From positions 1 to 64,000 of the forward strand of contig JAVTLF010000016.1 in assembly GCA_034509925.1 (NCBI GenBank): a stretch of 64,000 bases of DNA, read 5' to 3'. Below are positions 1 to 11,300 of the stretch, piece after piece (the first letter of the stretch is position 1; each line of letters begins with the position of its first letter). The stretch comes from Hirudinaria manillensis. Lineage: Eukaryota > Annelida > Clitellata > Hirudinida > Hirudinidae. Position numbers and translations under genes: made by a program. Below the pieces are notes generated by a model. That model made no database searches and had not been told where the DNA came from. It saw only the letters and a list, made by a program, of their open reading frames with translations.

Positions 1-497
1 GTGGAAATGTGCGTGCAAAAGTATTTGTTCGAGTAACGTTTTATGACCGTAGTAAAAGACAGCTTTATAGAGAAATGGCACCACTCTATGACTGGAGTAC
101 CATACACGTACACAATATTGTGTTAAGCTGAAGCGGTCGTACATGGGACCACTTGGGTATCATAGGTAACTTTCTGACAACATTAGATTGTGAAGCAGAC
201 CATGATGTTTTCGAAGCGTTCTGGAAAGTTTTGAAATGATTTTTCTTGGAGACCTTCATATTTAGTCTCAATATTCAATTTCTGGTGTTAAATTAATGTT
301 TTACGATCGAATTTGAGTAAAATCCTATATGTTAAAGTTAAGCCACCTGTCACCAAGACTCATAAAACAAGCGATATACTATTATGATGCAGCTCTTGAT
401 TCGGAATGTTTAAATTACAAGTTATTTTGCCACGTAAACGTTTAAACACCTCCGAAATATTTTAATCGGCCAAACATTTTGAACCCACGTTTCTCAG
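1..497. other. Intron or flank 5' of the CNG channel exons; degraded coding-like stretch
   Basis: No intact gene is visible. The 3' part must be intron, because position 498 follows a good acceptor (tttctcag). Plus frame 3 of the first 230 bases reads almost continuously as protein-like sequence, with motifs such as RVTFYDRSKRQLYREMAPLY and TWDHLGIIGNFLTTL, but is broken by TGA codons. I do not recognise it. It could be a decayed coding insertion or chance. The CNG exon that should precede 498 (first half of the cyclic-nucleotide-binding domain) is not seen here, so the channel gene continues off the left edge. Confidence 0.35.
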
Positions 498-1925
498 CGG
501 ACTCTAGAGACATCCTGCAAACAGATGATTGCTGGAGATTTCTTTGGTGAAATAGGAATTATGAATCTCGATGGAGTGAACAAGTTTGATTTTTTTTCCT
601 TAACAAAATTCTAGATTGCCATCTCCGCTCACATCCATCTCATCGTTTTTTCCCTTGTTAATCCAGGAGAACGGCCGACGTGCGATCAGTAGGGTATTCT
701 GAACTATTCGTCTTGTCCAGAGACGATGTACTCAGGCTTTTAAAGATCACCCAGAAGCCGAGGTATGTACCGTTAAGACCCGTCAAATTGTGCACTCGAA
801 GTTTTATGAATGGCTATTCTCATGTTCAGAACGTGACAATGTGCGTTTTTAACCTTCAGAAACTCATCAAAAACTATGGCAGGAAGAGACTCCAGTAATT
901 GGACGAACACAAAAAGAAGACTGCCAATTGGGCCAGGAAGATAAGAGAAAAGGCCAGCACCAGAGAACTGCAGAATCTGCTTTCTCGGGACATTTCACCT
1001 ACTAGCGGATCAGAAGGATTGCTGAGCAACTGTTCCAGCTCTAGCAGACCGCTGGTCACGAAAGAGGACAAATGGCTAAGTCTGACCGCCAATCTTCTCA
1101 AACAAGCACGAACGAGCGTCTGTGAAAATCCGAGCGACCCAGTCGAACCGAAAGATAAGGAGACTGTGGATGCAGCTACATCTGACATAGCAACTCAGGA
1201 AGCGACAAGTAACCAACAGAGCGTGAAACCCGATGAGACCAGTCGCTCGGAAGCTAAAAACCGTCTCCGCTTTTCTAACTGGAAAACAAAGTGGAAAGAG
1301 AATCCTTCGAGGAAAGATTCGGCAAATGTTTTTCTCAACGACGTCAATTCTGACGTGAACTATGCTCCGTCAACGTGCCTTCTTCCAATAGAAAACAGCA
1401 ACAACAATAATAATAACAACAACGACGACGACAACAACAACAACAATAGCAACAACGACACCACAAGTTCAACTACTCACGAGGATAGAACGAGAAAGTG
1501 GATCTTGCCAAAGAGCAGGTCTAAGCTCTCCTCAGACCGCGAAACCGTCCAAGGATCCGAAAGCCTCCACAGCCCTGTCGTCTCCTGCTTCTCTCAGCTG
1601 TCGGCGACCGTCCACCACACTCCGCATGACGACAGCAAGACCGCTCGTGACGACATCGAGAATCTCTGCGATGACGTCGGCAAAGCGATTGCACAAATAT
1701 GGCAGACAAAATTCGTGAGTGAATTTCGATTTTCTATGTAAAGAAAAGATAAACTAGAAATTGGAAAGAAACTAGAAATTGGTCAGAATGTATTTTTATT
1801 TTACTCGATAGGCGCACAAGATACAAAGCTATGAAGAAGTCATTGCGAGGCTGGAAGCAGAGAATAGGAGACAGCAAGAACTGATCGACAATTTACAACT
1901 GCAACTGAAACAACGCAGCAAATAA
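498..1925 (+). CDS. Cyclic-nucleotide-gated cation channel, alpha-type, C-terminal part (with frameshift and in-frame stop)
   Basis: Exons 498-583, 667-762, 860-1714 and 1812-1925, each bounded by AG and GT. The first two encode the second half of a CNG-channel cyclic-nucleotide-binding domain: FFGEIGIMN matches the family FGEISILN phosphate-binding segment, followed by RTADVRSVGYSELFVLSRDD, a hallmark of CNG alpha subunits. The third carries GRKRL and a Lys-rich helix, then a long polar tail with an Asn/Asp tract around 1398-1460. The fourth is a 37-residue heptad-like coiled coil (YEEVIARLEAENRRQQELI), as in the C-terminal leucine zipper of CNGA subunits. The known role is a cation channel opened by cGMP or cAMP, usually in sensory neurons. 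Two lesions are visible: the exon ending at 762 is one base short, so that the expected DHPEAE appears only in the shifted frame (around 743), and TAA at 896-898 interrupts the otherwise open frame after GRKRLQ. The gene is either a recent pseudogene or the sequence contains errors. The 5' end lies outside the window. Confidence 0.8.
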
Positions 1926-2054
1926 TATTAATAATTAATTAAGTAAATATTTATTTCTAATTTGGTATTTCGTCTGATTAAACATTCCATTTTCTTTTAA
2001 AGGCGTGCTTTTGTTGCTCTGTTGCCTGATCTTGTCTGTTTTTCATTGTATTAG

Positions 2055-2246
2055 CCACTCGGAGACAGCAATAAATTTTCAGCTCCAAAGAAGCTCTCAA
2101 CAAATTTAAATTTTCCCAAGACGAACAATTCAGCGTACGACGCTTTCCAACAACGCTTTTCCAGTTTTACGGGGGAGGAGGAGGAGGAGGTGGAGGATTC
2201 ATTCAACACGCAGGAATTGGTTGTGAAAAGTGCGAGACTCGATTAA
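2055..2246 (+). CDS. Probable alternative 3'-terminal exon of the CNG channel gene
   Basis: After a strong polypyrimidine tract and acceptor (tttttcattgtattag) the sequence is open in phase 0 for 63 codons to TAA at 2244-2246. It reads as a polar peptide beginning PLGDSNKFSAPKK, containing an acidic Glu run, and ending VVKSARLD. Exon 860-1714 also ends in phase 0 with a gtgagt donor, so it could join here and skip the coiled-coil exon. An AATAAA at 2334-2339 lies about 90 bases past the stop. Another AATAAA at 2070-2075 could serve the coiled-coil isoform. The assignment to the CNG gene is inferred from position, strand and splice phase. Confidence 0.5.
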   Translation, partial: PLGDSNKFSAPKKLSTNLNFPKTNNSAYDAFQQRFSSFTGEEEEEVEDSFNTQELVVKSARLD

Positions 2247-2333
2247 TATTTCAGATAGAAAAATTGCACTCGGCAGAGGCGTTGGGGTGAAGTTTAATGA
2301 GAGAAATTGGTCACCCATTGCTTACTCGGAATC

Positions 2334-2339
2334 AATAAA
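2334..2339 (+). terminator. Candidate poly(A) signal AATAAA for the long CNG 3' isoform
   Basis: Canonical hexamer about 90 bases downstream of the TAA at 2244-2246. Confidence 0.4.
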
Positions 2340-2962
2340 TCAATTCTCTGTTTCGTTTGAAGTGGATAATGAGTAAAGAAAGGGATTTGACACAGAAGAA
2401 GAGAGTGGAAAGTCCTTCACCTTTTTCACTTCCTAGGGTGCGCGTGGCAGGTTTTATGAACCCTGGGACACCTCGTGGAAGCCCCGGGGAATGGCGTCGA
2501 TTCGAATTCCGTGCTTGCGACCGAGTTCCTGGCATTTTGAGTACGTCACAGCCGAGTTGATGAAACGAAATTAATCCCGGAATTCAGACTACTGGAAAAT
2601 CTAGACCTGGAAAATGCTTTTTGGCTCCAATTCTTTGGTCCTAAAAAGAAGTGCAGAGGCAAAACTCTGAACAAAAAGTGGCTCTTTGGAAGGGAATTAT
2701 GGCGTACAAAGTGAAGCATAAGAGGGTACCCACCGCTGTGAAATAACATGCAATTGGGGCAGCTGTATTGAAGGCGGAAATTATGAAGCAAAGATGGTGA
2801 TGATGATCGTGGTAATAACGCGGTTATGATCTTGATCTTGTTCGAATGTGTGATAAGCTCTGACGGTGTGACCATGTTAACAACGTTTACTGAAATGTCG
2901 ATAAAAACGGAAAACGACGTGCACGCCTACGACTTTTATTCTTGTGCTCCTGCTGACGACAA

Positions 2963-2989
2963 CGATGATGATGATGATGATGATGATGG
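2963..2989. repeat. GAT trinucleotide microsatellite
   Basis: Nearly perfect run of GAT units, followed by interrupted GGT/GAT units. Confidence 0.9.
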
Positions 2990-3839
2990 TGGTGACGTTG
3001 ATAGTGACGGTGGTGATGATGAGACGCACGACAACGATGGTGACGTTATCACAGCGACCTTGACATTGGTGACAAGTGATAAATCAAAATGGCTGCGCGG
3101 TTGGCTGGAATTGAAGAAAAGTACGAGGGCGTCCGGGGTGGTGCGGTGGTAGGGTCTTGGCACCACCAATGATTGAGGGATGTGCAGACTTACACGGAGG
3201 TTTGAATTCCTAATAACAGTCCAACTGGAAATTGATGGAATGGTGCCGGAGATTTATTCCCAATTATCCTGTAACACGCTGATGGAATGTGTGCCAGCAA
3301 TTAATCACAAATTTATTGCCAACAATGCTTTAATTAAAAAGGGTCGTCCGTGTTTGACATCAAATCAGTCATTCGCGCAGCCACTACGAAGTACCAAGAT
3401 CGGTTCACGACGATTTAGGATCATCTAAGGCACATTTCTTCGCGGTACATTTAATTTGATTGGCACGAATTAATAGCAAATAAAATGAAATGAAATCTCA
3501 CACGAGAGGAGCAAATTGAATTCACTCCAAATGAACATCAGAATAAATAAAATAAAATAAAAAATTCCGAGAATGTTTAATCAATTTTATTAGAAAATGA
3601 AAAAAAAAGGGGGAGGAAAAAATAAACTGATTCCCGAGGGTAAAAATAATTTTCCAACGGTTTTGGAAGCGTAAAAGGAAAAATTTCTTCTTTTAAGTAA
3701 GTATTTGTTTTCCTGCCATCTTTTCAGAGATTTTAATACCAGTTTGTTGAGATGTTATCTCAGACCAATCAATCTGGAAGGATAGGAGACCGAATAGGCA
3801 TGTTTATATTCCTGTTTATTTATTTATTTACAGTAACAC

Positions 3840-3876
3840 TAATGATGATGATGATAATAATAATAAAAATAATAAA

Positions 3877-3936
<60 letters not shown>

Positions 3937-3948
3937 AAAATCATAATA
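3840..3948. repeat. AAT-type microsatellite
   Basis: Over 100 bases of AAT/ATA units with a few AAA and ATG interruptions. Confidence 0.95.
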
Positions 3949-4110
3949 ATAGCTATTACGATGAATTGTTTTTAGGCTTGATGGTCTGGATCTTATGATC
4001 CTTCGTTTGTTTATTGTCTGAAAAATAAAAGGCTTGTAACCATTCCAAAAATAAATAATAATGATAAAAGAATTAATCAATAACTATTATTGATGTGTAA
4101 AATATGGTTA

Positions 4111-4210
<100 letters not shown>

Positions 4211-4849
4211 CATTATATTATTTCATTTGTTGTAAAATTGCGCCGACTTTAATATAATTGTTTGACAACTTAATGCTTGTTTATTTTTAATCAACGTTCG
4301 TGAATGCAAAAGAACAAGTTCAGTGAGAGGCACGAATTCAATGGAAAAGTGGATTTCCATCTCCAGTGACAGGTCATTGAAGTCCATTCAGCCAGCAGCC
4401 GTTCAACTATTTCTGCTCTTCGGCGAAGAATCTACTTTCCTGTCAGCTACTCCAACGAAAACGAAAACAAAAAAAAAACAGAAGAAAAGAAAACAACATC
4501 CGTGTTTTATGGAGGTCGCTAAATCTTGCCGTTTTTTTATGTCCGAGATTTTCGTTACAAGTGCTGGATTCCAAAGATCCATCAGGACTTGATTCGATTT
4601 ATTTGCCTGCAGTCGAGCTCCGTGCGCATAAAAGCGGCGACGCGTCTACCGCTGGTGTGTCTCCTTACGGAGTGGAGAATGAGAAAGACCTCCTTTGCAG
4701 AGACGAACGCTCCAACAATCTTCGCCACACGACTCGGAGAAGCGCCGGTCCGACCATCGATTTGACCCACCTCGATGTCTCATCTCCGACTCGTCAGTTC
4801 CGGATTGCTTTCTGGAAAGCAGGAGAATCGGAAAGATTGACCTTCGACG

Positions 4850-5572
4850 ATGAAAATCTCTTCGGATTTCTCTCCGATGAAACTGCTTTTCTACTTCGCA
4901 ACCCTTTCGCTGCTCGTCGCATCGCTCGGAATGAAATCGGATTTTCCATCTTCGATGACTCTGGAACCTGTCGCCACTAGGGACCGGAATCAGACGATTG
5001 GGGAGCTTCAAGCGACCACCATTTCTCCATCCATTCCAGACTCATCATCGTCGTCGTCCTCTTCTTCCTCCTCCTCCACCTCCTCCTCCTCTTCATCCTC
5101 ATCGTCGTCGTCGTCATCGCAATCATCAATCAGTTCAATCGGCAGTAGCATCGCCGATAAGGTCAGCGTTAAAATGAAGTCGCAATCAAACTTGACAACC
5201 GTCACCATAGACGCCACCATCGCGGTAACGAGATTCGTCACGCTTACTACATCGCGAGGAAAGACGACCAGAATGGTCACGACTATGCCAGCGATGGTGA
5301 TGATGATGTTGATGATGATAAAGCTGGTGGAAGTGATGGTAACAATCTCACTGGCGGTAACGACAACGACGATGTAGTCGATGGTGATGATAATGATGAT
5401 GACATTTTCAATTCCATCCAACCTCTGTCGACGATGGAAGATGGAAAAGCAGGCTCAGATCCAGGCAAACTCCTCTCGGCGGAGCACAGAAGAGATGGAA
5501 TTCAAGTTCGGAATTTTAATATCACGGTGGTCTCGTCAGGAAGCGAAGAGAACAGCGACGAAGGCGAAGGAG
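4850..5572 (+). CDS. Signal-peptide exon of a secreted or membrane protein, Ser- and Asp-rich, with an apparent one-base frameshift
   Basis: ATG at 4850 and, nine codons on, ATG at 4877; the second gives a textbook signal peptide (MKLLFYFATLSLLVASLG). The chain continues through a polyserine run (about 5040-5120, TCG/TCC/TCA codons). In the starting frame the reading degenerates after about 5170 and stops at 5377. In the frame one base away it stays open from just after the AAAA at 5171-5174 to 5572. That frame gives a polar, Asp/Gly-rich peptide (motifs IARKDDQNGHDYASDGDDD and VRNFNITVVSSGSEENSDE) ending in a GTATGG donor in phase 1. One missing A in the homopolymer would join the frames. 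The phase-1 end matches the phase-1 exons at 13248 and 15393, so this may be exon 1 of the downstream membrane protein. No conserved domain recognised. Confidence 0.5.
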
Positions 5573-5910
5573 GTATGGATTGGGTAATTCATTTCGCTGG
5601 ATGTTGAATCGTTCGAATGCTTTTCTAGTAGGAATGAATTAATTGATTGCATTTTTACAGGTGTGGATTCATTCTATGAATTATTCAGTCTGTAAATTAA
5701 TTAATGAAATTGTTCAAGAAATGAATTTATGGGTGCGAGTTGGAAAAAATGAATTATTCAGAAATTGAATTAAAAAGGCCGAATTCCTTTTTAACAAAGT
5801 GAAAGTTTTAAATCGAACCTTTTATTTCTCCTTTAAGCCTCATTTCATACGATGTTATTGCCCTCCTAATTGTGCAGCGCAGACTTTCAAATGAAAATAA
5901 TCAGCTTGGG

Positions 5911-5948
5911 ACAAACAAACAAACAAACAAACAAACAAACAAACAAAT
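5911..5948. repeat. AAAC tetranucleotide microsatellite
   Basis: About nine perfect AAAC units. Confidence 0.95.
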
Positions 5949-6409
5949 ATAAAATAAAAATTTGGCACTCACTCCGTGTTTAAGGTAAAAAAGCAAACGC
6001 CCTCTCCATAGAGTCGAAAAGCAATTAATTTTTCACTGGAGAATATTTTCCCAAAACCTCCCACCAGAGTTTCTGTAGACTCGTTTTGGTTTCTGAGCTG
6101 GAAAACATTTCAAAAGTTGTCGACAGGGGGAGAACATTGGTCTCCCAGGTAACCCCTGGGCCCTTTGAAGGGTCTCGCGTTCGTCCCGTTTATGTTTGGA
6201 AATTTCCTTAGACTTTATTCGGCCATTTGGATTTTATTGGAAAAATAAAACAAATGAAGAGAAATGCTGCAATTTTCTTGGCAGTCATATTTAATCAGAA
6301 GCAGTTATCTTTATTTCTTTCGTTTTGGGAGAATTTTCAGGTGCATTTAACTTTCTAGGTTGGAACGAAGAGCTGACAAAAAACATAAACCTTCGAAAAG
6401 CCATCCTAT

Positions 6410-6500
6410 TATCATCATCGTCGCCGTCGTCTTCCTGATCATCATCACCATCAACATCATCGTCGTAGTCGTCGTCACCACCACCATCATCAGCACATTA
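6410..6500. repeat. Interrupted TCA/TCG/CCA trinucleotide tract
   Basis: Degenerate ATC, GTC and ACC units over about 90 bases. Confidence 0.8.
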
Positions 6501-8079
6501 TTCCTCTCAATTAGACATTATTAAACGTGCCAATACTAATTGATCAATTTATAAACATTAATGTCAATAAGATGCCCGCAAAAAGCATGCACATTCATGA
6601 TTATCAGGATCGTCACATTTACATGAAATAGCGCCGAGCACTCAGGACCATAAAGAAGTTGAAAAGATGTCTTGATTGAGATAGAAAGAAGAGAGACTGG
6701 TTGAGAACCTCGACGCAGAGGAGAACAGTGATGGCTGGAAATTGAATTCTTCGGCCCAACAAAACCTTCGTACATTCTAGGTGTCCGAAGATTCGACAAA
6801 ATAAACATGGCGTCTCGTTATTGTCGTCGTCGTCGTCGTCGTTGTCAGATAGGTTCGACTCTGCGCATGCGCGTCTAATAAATCTTCCTTCTCCATCCGA
6901 CCGCATCAGGCGCTGAAAATCCAATTGCGCCAAAATTCTTCGTCCTTCCTCCGTCTTCTAATGAGGGGCCTGGAAATTTTGACTTACGACTCCTTCTGAA
7001 CATCCTCCGCTGCAATCCAAAAGTCACGTGATAGCAAGTGATTTCCTGTGACGTCAGCATCAAGGAGACGGTCGGAATGTGGAGCGAAGGAATCGTCGAA
7101 GAGAATTCAACTCGTTCGGAGACAATCAAATGACTGTTTGGGATGTCGAGGATGGTGTAGAGACGGTAATTCGATAGAAGATTCGAGTGCGAGTAACAGG
7201 CGAATCGTGAGCCGAGCTAAATCATTGCGATCACACGGACGGTGGGATTGCGGGGCGGATTATGAGGGGACGACCTCACCCTCCGTCACACGACCTCAGC
7301 GAAGAATAAAAATAACCGACTGCCCGGTAGCGTCACTCCAATTACGGGCAGCGCTTTTTATTTTGTCGTAGCGCCATCATGGACGTCGTTGGCGAGTTGT
7401 AAATGCTTTCATTTCATGTGCCATTCACGTCTCGGACGGAAAACTTTGGCGCCGGATCGCGAGTGAGCGCCACAAAAATTTCGGTTTCTCGTTGATGGTC
7501 GGAACAAATTTTCAGAAAGAAGAAAAAGACAAAAAAAACTCCAGGGTGAGATATGCTGTTGAAAGGAAAGGAAATGAGTACCACGACTCTCTTGAGGACG
7601 ATGACCTACATGTGGACTCTGTTCTTCTTGCCATTTTGCCAGCTCTCCCGATGAAGAGACGGAATAGTTTGAGGGTGGAAATTAAAAACTGGATACAAAT
7701 AAATGAGTGAATCGCAATTCAGCAGTGACATTAAGGCAACGTCAGATGTTGCAAGTTTAAAATCAACACAAAAACTTGACAGATTGAAGAAGCAGAAAAG
7801 AGAACACTTAAATATTTATCGACTCCACGCTAAATTCCTTCGACATTTTTCCATAAGCACGTGACTGAAGGGAGGAACCATCCGATCGATGATGATTCGC
7901 GGTCGCTCCGATGGAGTGAGTGAATGAATGAATGAGTGAATGTTCGCCTCATTTACTGCATCACGCACAAGTTTCATTAACGATCTGACTCTCTTAGATA
8001 CTTCGATTATGCTATCACTTCACCATCTCCATAACCATATCAAACCACTTTCACCAACATAAACATGTTCTTAATTAAC

Positions 8080-8325
8080 CTCATCGTCGTCGTCCTCGTC
8101 ATCCACATCATCACCATTATCGCCGGTGTCATGGCTGCCTGTAATCATGGTCATCGGTAATCGCTCATCACCGGTTATTTTTGTGATCATCATCATCATC
8201 ACCATGTTGATCACAATCATCACCAGCTTTACGATCATAACAACAATAATGGCGATAATCATCGTCACTATGGTAACCATTAGCACCGTCATCATCATAA
8301 TCATCATCATCATCACATCTCTCGG
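8080..8325. repeat. Degenerate TCA/ATC microsatellite
   Basis: About 240 bases dominated by ATC, TCA and ACC units. The long open frames here on both strands (poly-Ile, poly-Met) are artefacts of the repeat. Confidence 0.85.
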
Positions 8326-11300
8326 TAACAACCTAGCCCTTCAAGTCGGCCTTTAATCAACGGTTACTTGAGCAGTGAAAATGATCGATTCAAATTTTTT
8401 TTCTGGAAAACGTTAACGACCCAATCTTTTAAGGGTTGTACTTAATTACACCCCTCCACTAACCCAACCTCCTCATCATTCCGCTAACCTGCCCCGGCCA
8501 CTCCCCCAGACGTACCCACCCTGTCAGCTTCCAATGTAATCGCTTCCTGTTCGCTGCTATTTGGTGTTTTCAAGCCGTTCGTTACTTACAAACCGTACTA
8601 GGTTGAGCTCTGGACGACAAGACGTTGCTTAGCGGCAGATTATTTTGCCGTTAGGTCGCAACTATCGCCGGTTAAACACGAGCGTTAAATCTTCATTTTC
8701 CCTCTGAGAGTCTCTGAATCTCCTTTCTCCCACTTTTCTTGACTTCCCGCAGTCCTGGAAGGCAGGTTGTTCTGAGTTCCGGTGAGTGCCGTCGTGAGAT
8801 CATTCAATGAGGCAGCAATTCGAGGGTAGCGTCGGTTGAGGAGAGCATCATTCAACCAGGTCACGCCCTTCAATGCAGCACATGATTTAGAGGGACGCAA
8901 TGATCGGACAGATACAGGAGTTAAAGAATGAAGGATGGTGAATAATAGGGAGATTTATCGTACCTCCCAGACCAGGCTGCCGATCAATTGTCGCTCCCTG
9001 GCGACAAAAGTACTTCGTACGAGCTCGGCTCTTAGATCACACGGTGGCGATATGAATTGAGCCGTACAGTGGCTAATGCTGCCCTGTTGCACCGTGATGT
9101 ATGCTGAACGAGGCAGGGTAAAGCTCGATTAGCGAGGATGAGATCGCTCGATAAACTGGAAAACACGGCGTCGATATTCCGTGGAAGATGCTTCATAATT
9201 GAACGCCGGGATGTTGCCATCTGCAGTCCTTCCATCTGAGCGGAATGATAAGGAGGTGCGGCGAAATGGGCTCCCTCTTTAATGCCCTGCAAAGTCGGGG
9301 GCGTGCCCGGAGGACAGGCAATTTTTTGAAAGATGAATTTTAAGATTAAGGAAAGATTGGTGAGTTAATAAAATGTGATCTCAATTATTTCTTAAGGAAG
9401 AGGTCCATCAAAATTGACTGGGACCAGATAAGTTCAGCGTCTCGCCAAATTAAGTCCCTAATCCCGCCTGATCTTAAAATATTCACTGTCTAATGATCAA
9501 TTTGTGACTCCTCATTCCAAAACCCGTCCACCGTCGGCCCTCGAGACCCTACGGCCTTCGACGGCTTCGTTTTCTTTTAAATATTTTTTTAAATAATTTT
9601 TTCCACTATCAGCTCTTTCATCTAGTGGTGTTTAAAATCATTTCTCTGTTCGAAATCCAAGTAATCCTGGTCATCCATTAGACTTCAACTTCTTGTCTTC
9701 CGCGTGGAGTTCCGGAGATGTGGAAGAGAATGTCGGTTAGTTTTGAGAGTTTATGATTTCGCCTGAAATATATCGACTGTATTGACTAAATATTAAGGCA
9801 ATTTTCAGAAGATTCCTGCTAAAAATCTTGTCCAGAAAAGTAGAAATATCGCAATCATTTCAGCGAAAATTCCTCACTCGCCCTAGAAATTTTCTGCGCA
9901 GTTTTTTCTCTGACTCTTCCTTTCCACAAAAATTCAAGTATCACTTCATGTTCTGCGCGTGAAACATTTTACTTGAAAATAAATTGAAAAATTTTAAGTT
10001 TAGAAATAAATTTTTGTCGAGAGATAACTATTCCTCTTTGCTTCAAACATCTCTAATCATTCCTTATCTTCTTCTTTTTCTTCTCTCCATTTTTAAATGT
10101 GATTTTTTTTTCCAGAAAGAATTGCAAACACTTGGAAGAAGTGTGTTGTCCGTCGTTGTGCGTGAGTCTGGCACCTCGAGTTGGCTTTCCAACCGCATCA
10201 ACACTACAATCAATTGACGAGCGACGCCCGTTCTTTCGATTGTTTAAAGTCGCGGGCACTTAGAAGCCAAATAAGCAGATAAACAGACTCTGTTTGGAAA
10301 GAAAAATCCAATTCACCCAGATCATTTGCACCCAGCCCTACCCAGATCCTACCCAGACTCTACCCTAACCTCCTGACTCTGAAAATCCCCGGTAAACCGA
10401 TAAAACGTGTGTCCGTGAGTTGGCTTTTGCATGTCACTTACTCAGCTATCGTCTGCTCAACTCCAACATCCTCGCGTCTTTTAAATTTTCCATTTCATGG
10501 CACAATGGCAGGTAAATGTCCTTCTGCAAGACTCGTTGATGTATTTGTGAATTACGCAGATTTCATTCATTCCTAGTTATGCATATCAATTCATTCATCC
10601 GAATCTCCAAAGACATATTTTTACCTTTTCTTCAGATATTCTTTACAGGCGAAGTCAACGAGCGAATGACTGAATGATCGATAAAACACAAAACAAAAAA
10701 AAAAGAAACAATTTAATGATAAATAGATTCGCGTCCGAGCTGCGATGGTCCAGTGGCTCGTTGAGTAGAGATTTTCTGTGATGTTTTTCTTTCCCTGTAA
10801 CTTTCTGATCTTAGAAAGAAGTCCGCCATTTTGTCTGCGGACCCACGGAAAAATATTCTTTATACTCGTCTCTCTGTGTTTTTCAATTTCCAGACGGGAA
10901 AGCATAAAGACAAACATTGGATAAATAGACTTCTCCCTGACGCTTTGGTCCAGTTTTCGATTCAATTATGAATTTAAAAAAAGATAGATATCTTTGCAAA
11001 TATCTTTACAAATATCTTTGCATAAAATCTTCCAATTGATTAATTGAAATGGCAGATTGAAGATAACGGAATGTGGAAACTTATCAAATCTGAACCGAGA
11101 TATTTGTTTATAAGTTGATTTAATTTTTCAAATCAAAAATCTTTTAATTACGGAACGTACTGGGAATGAATTAAGCCATTTTCATTCGTTCACTGAAAGG
11201 CAACTTTCAATCCATCCACGTGTTGCGTGGTCACAGCTGGAAGATATTAAGAATCGTGGATTGATTGAGGTGTTCACATAACAATGATGGCTATGTTGAC

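Noticed and set aside
1..230. Coding-like plus frame 3 (RVTFYDRSKRQL...) as an upstream CNG exon
   Set aside because: Does not match any part of a CNG channel and contains stop codons; left as an unexplained relic.
3752..4080. Poly-isoleucine open frames
   Set aside because: AAT/ATT microsatellite translation, not a gene.
5008..5421. Minus-strand open frame rich in Glu and Asp
   Set aside because: Shadow of the plus-strand polySer and Asp-rich exon.
8071..8356. Long open frames on both strands rich in Ile and Met
   Set aside because: They come entirely from a degenerate ATC/TCA microsatellite, which is open in several frames.
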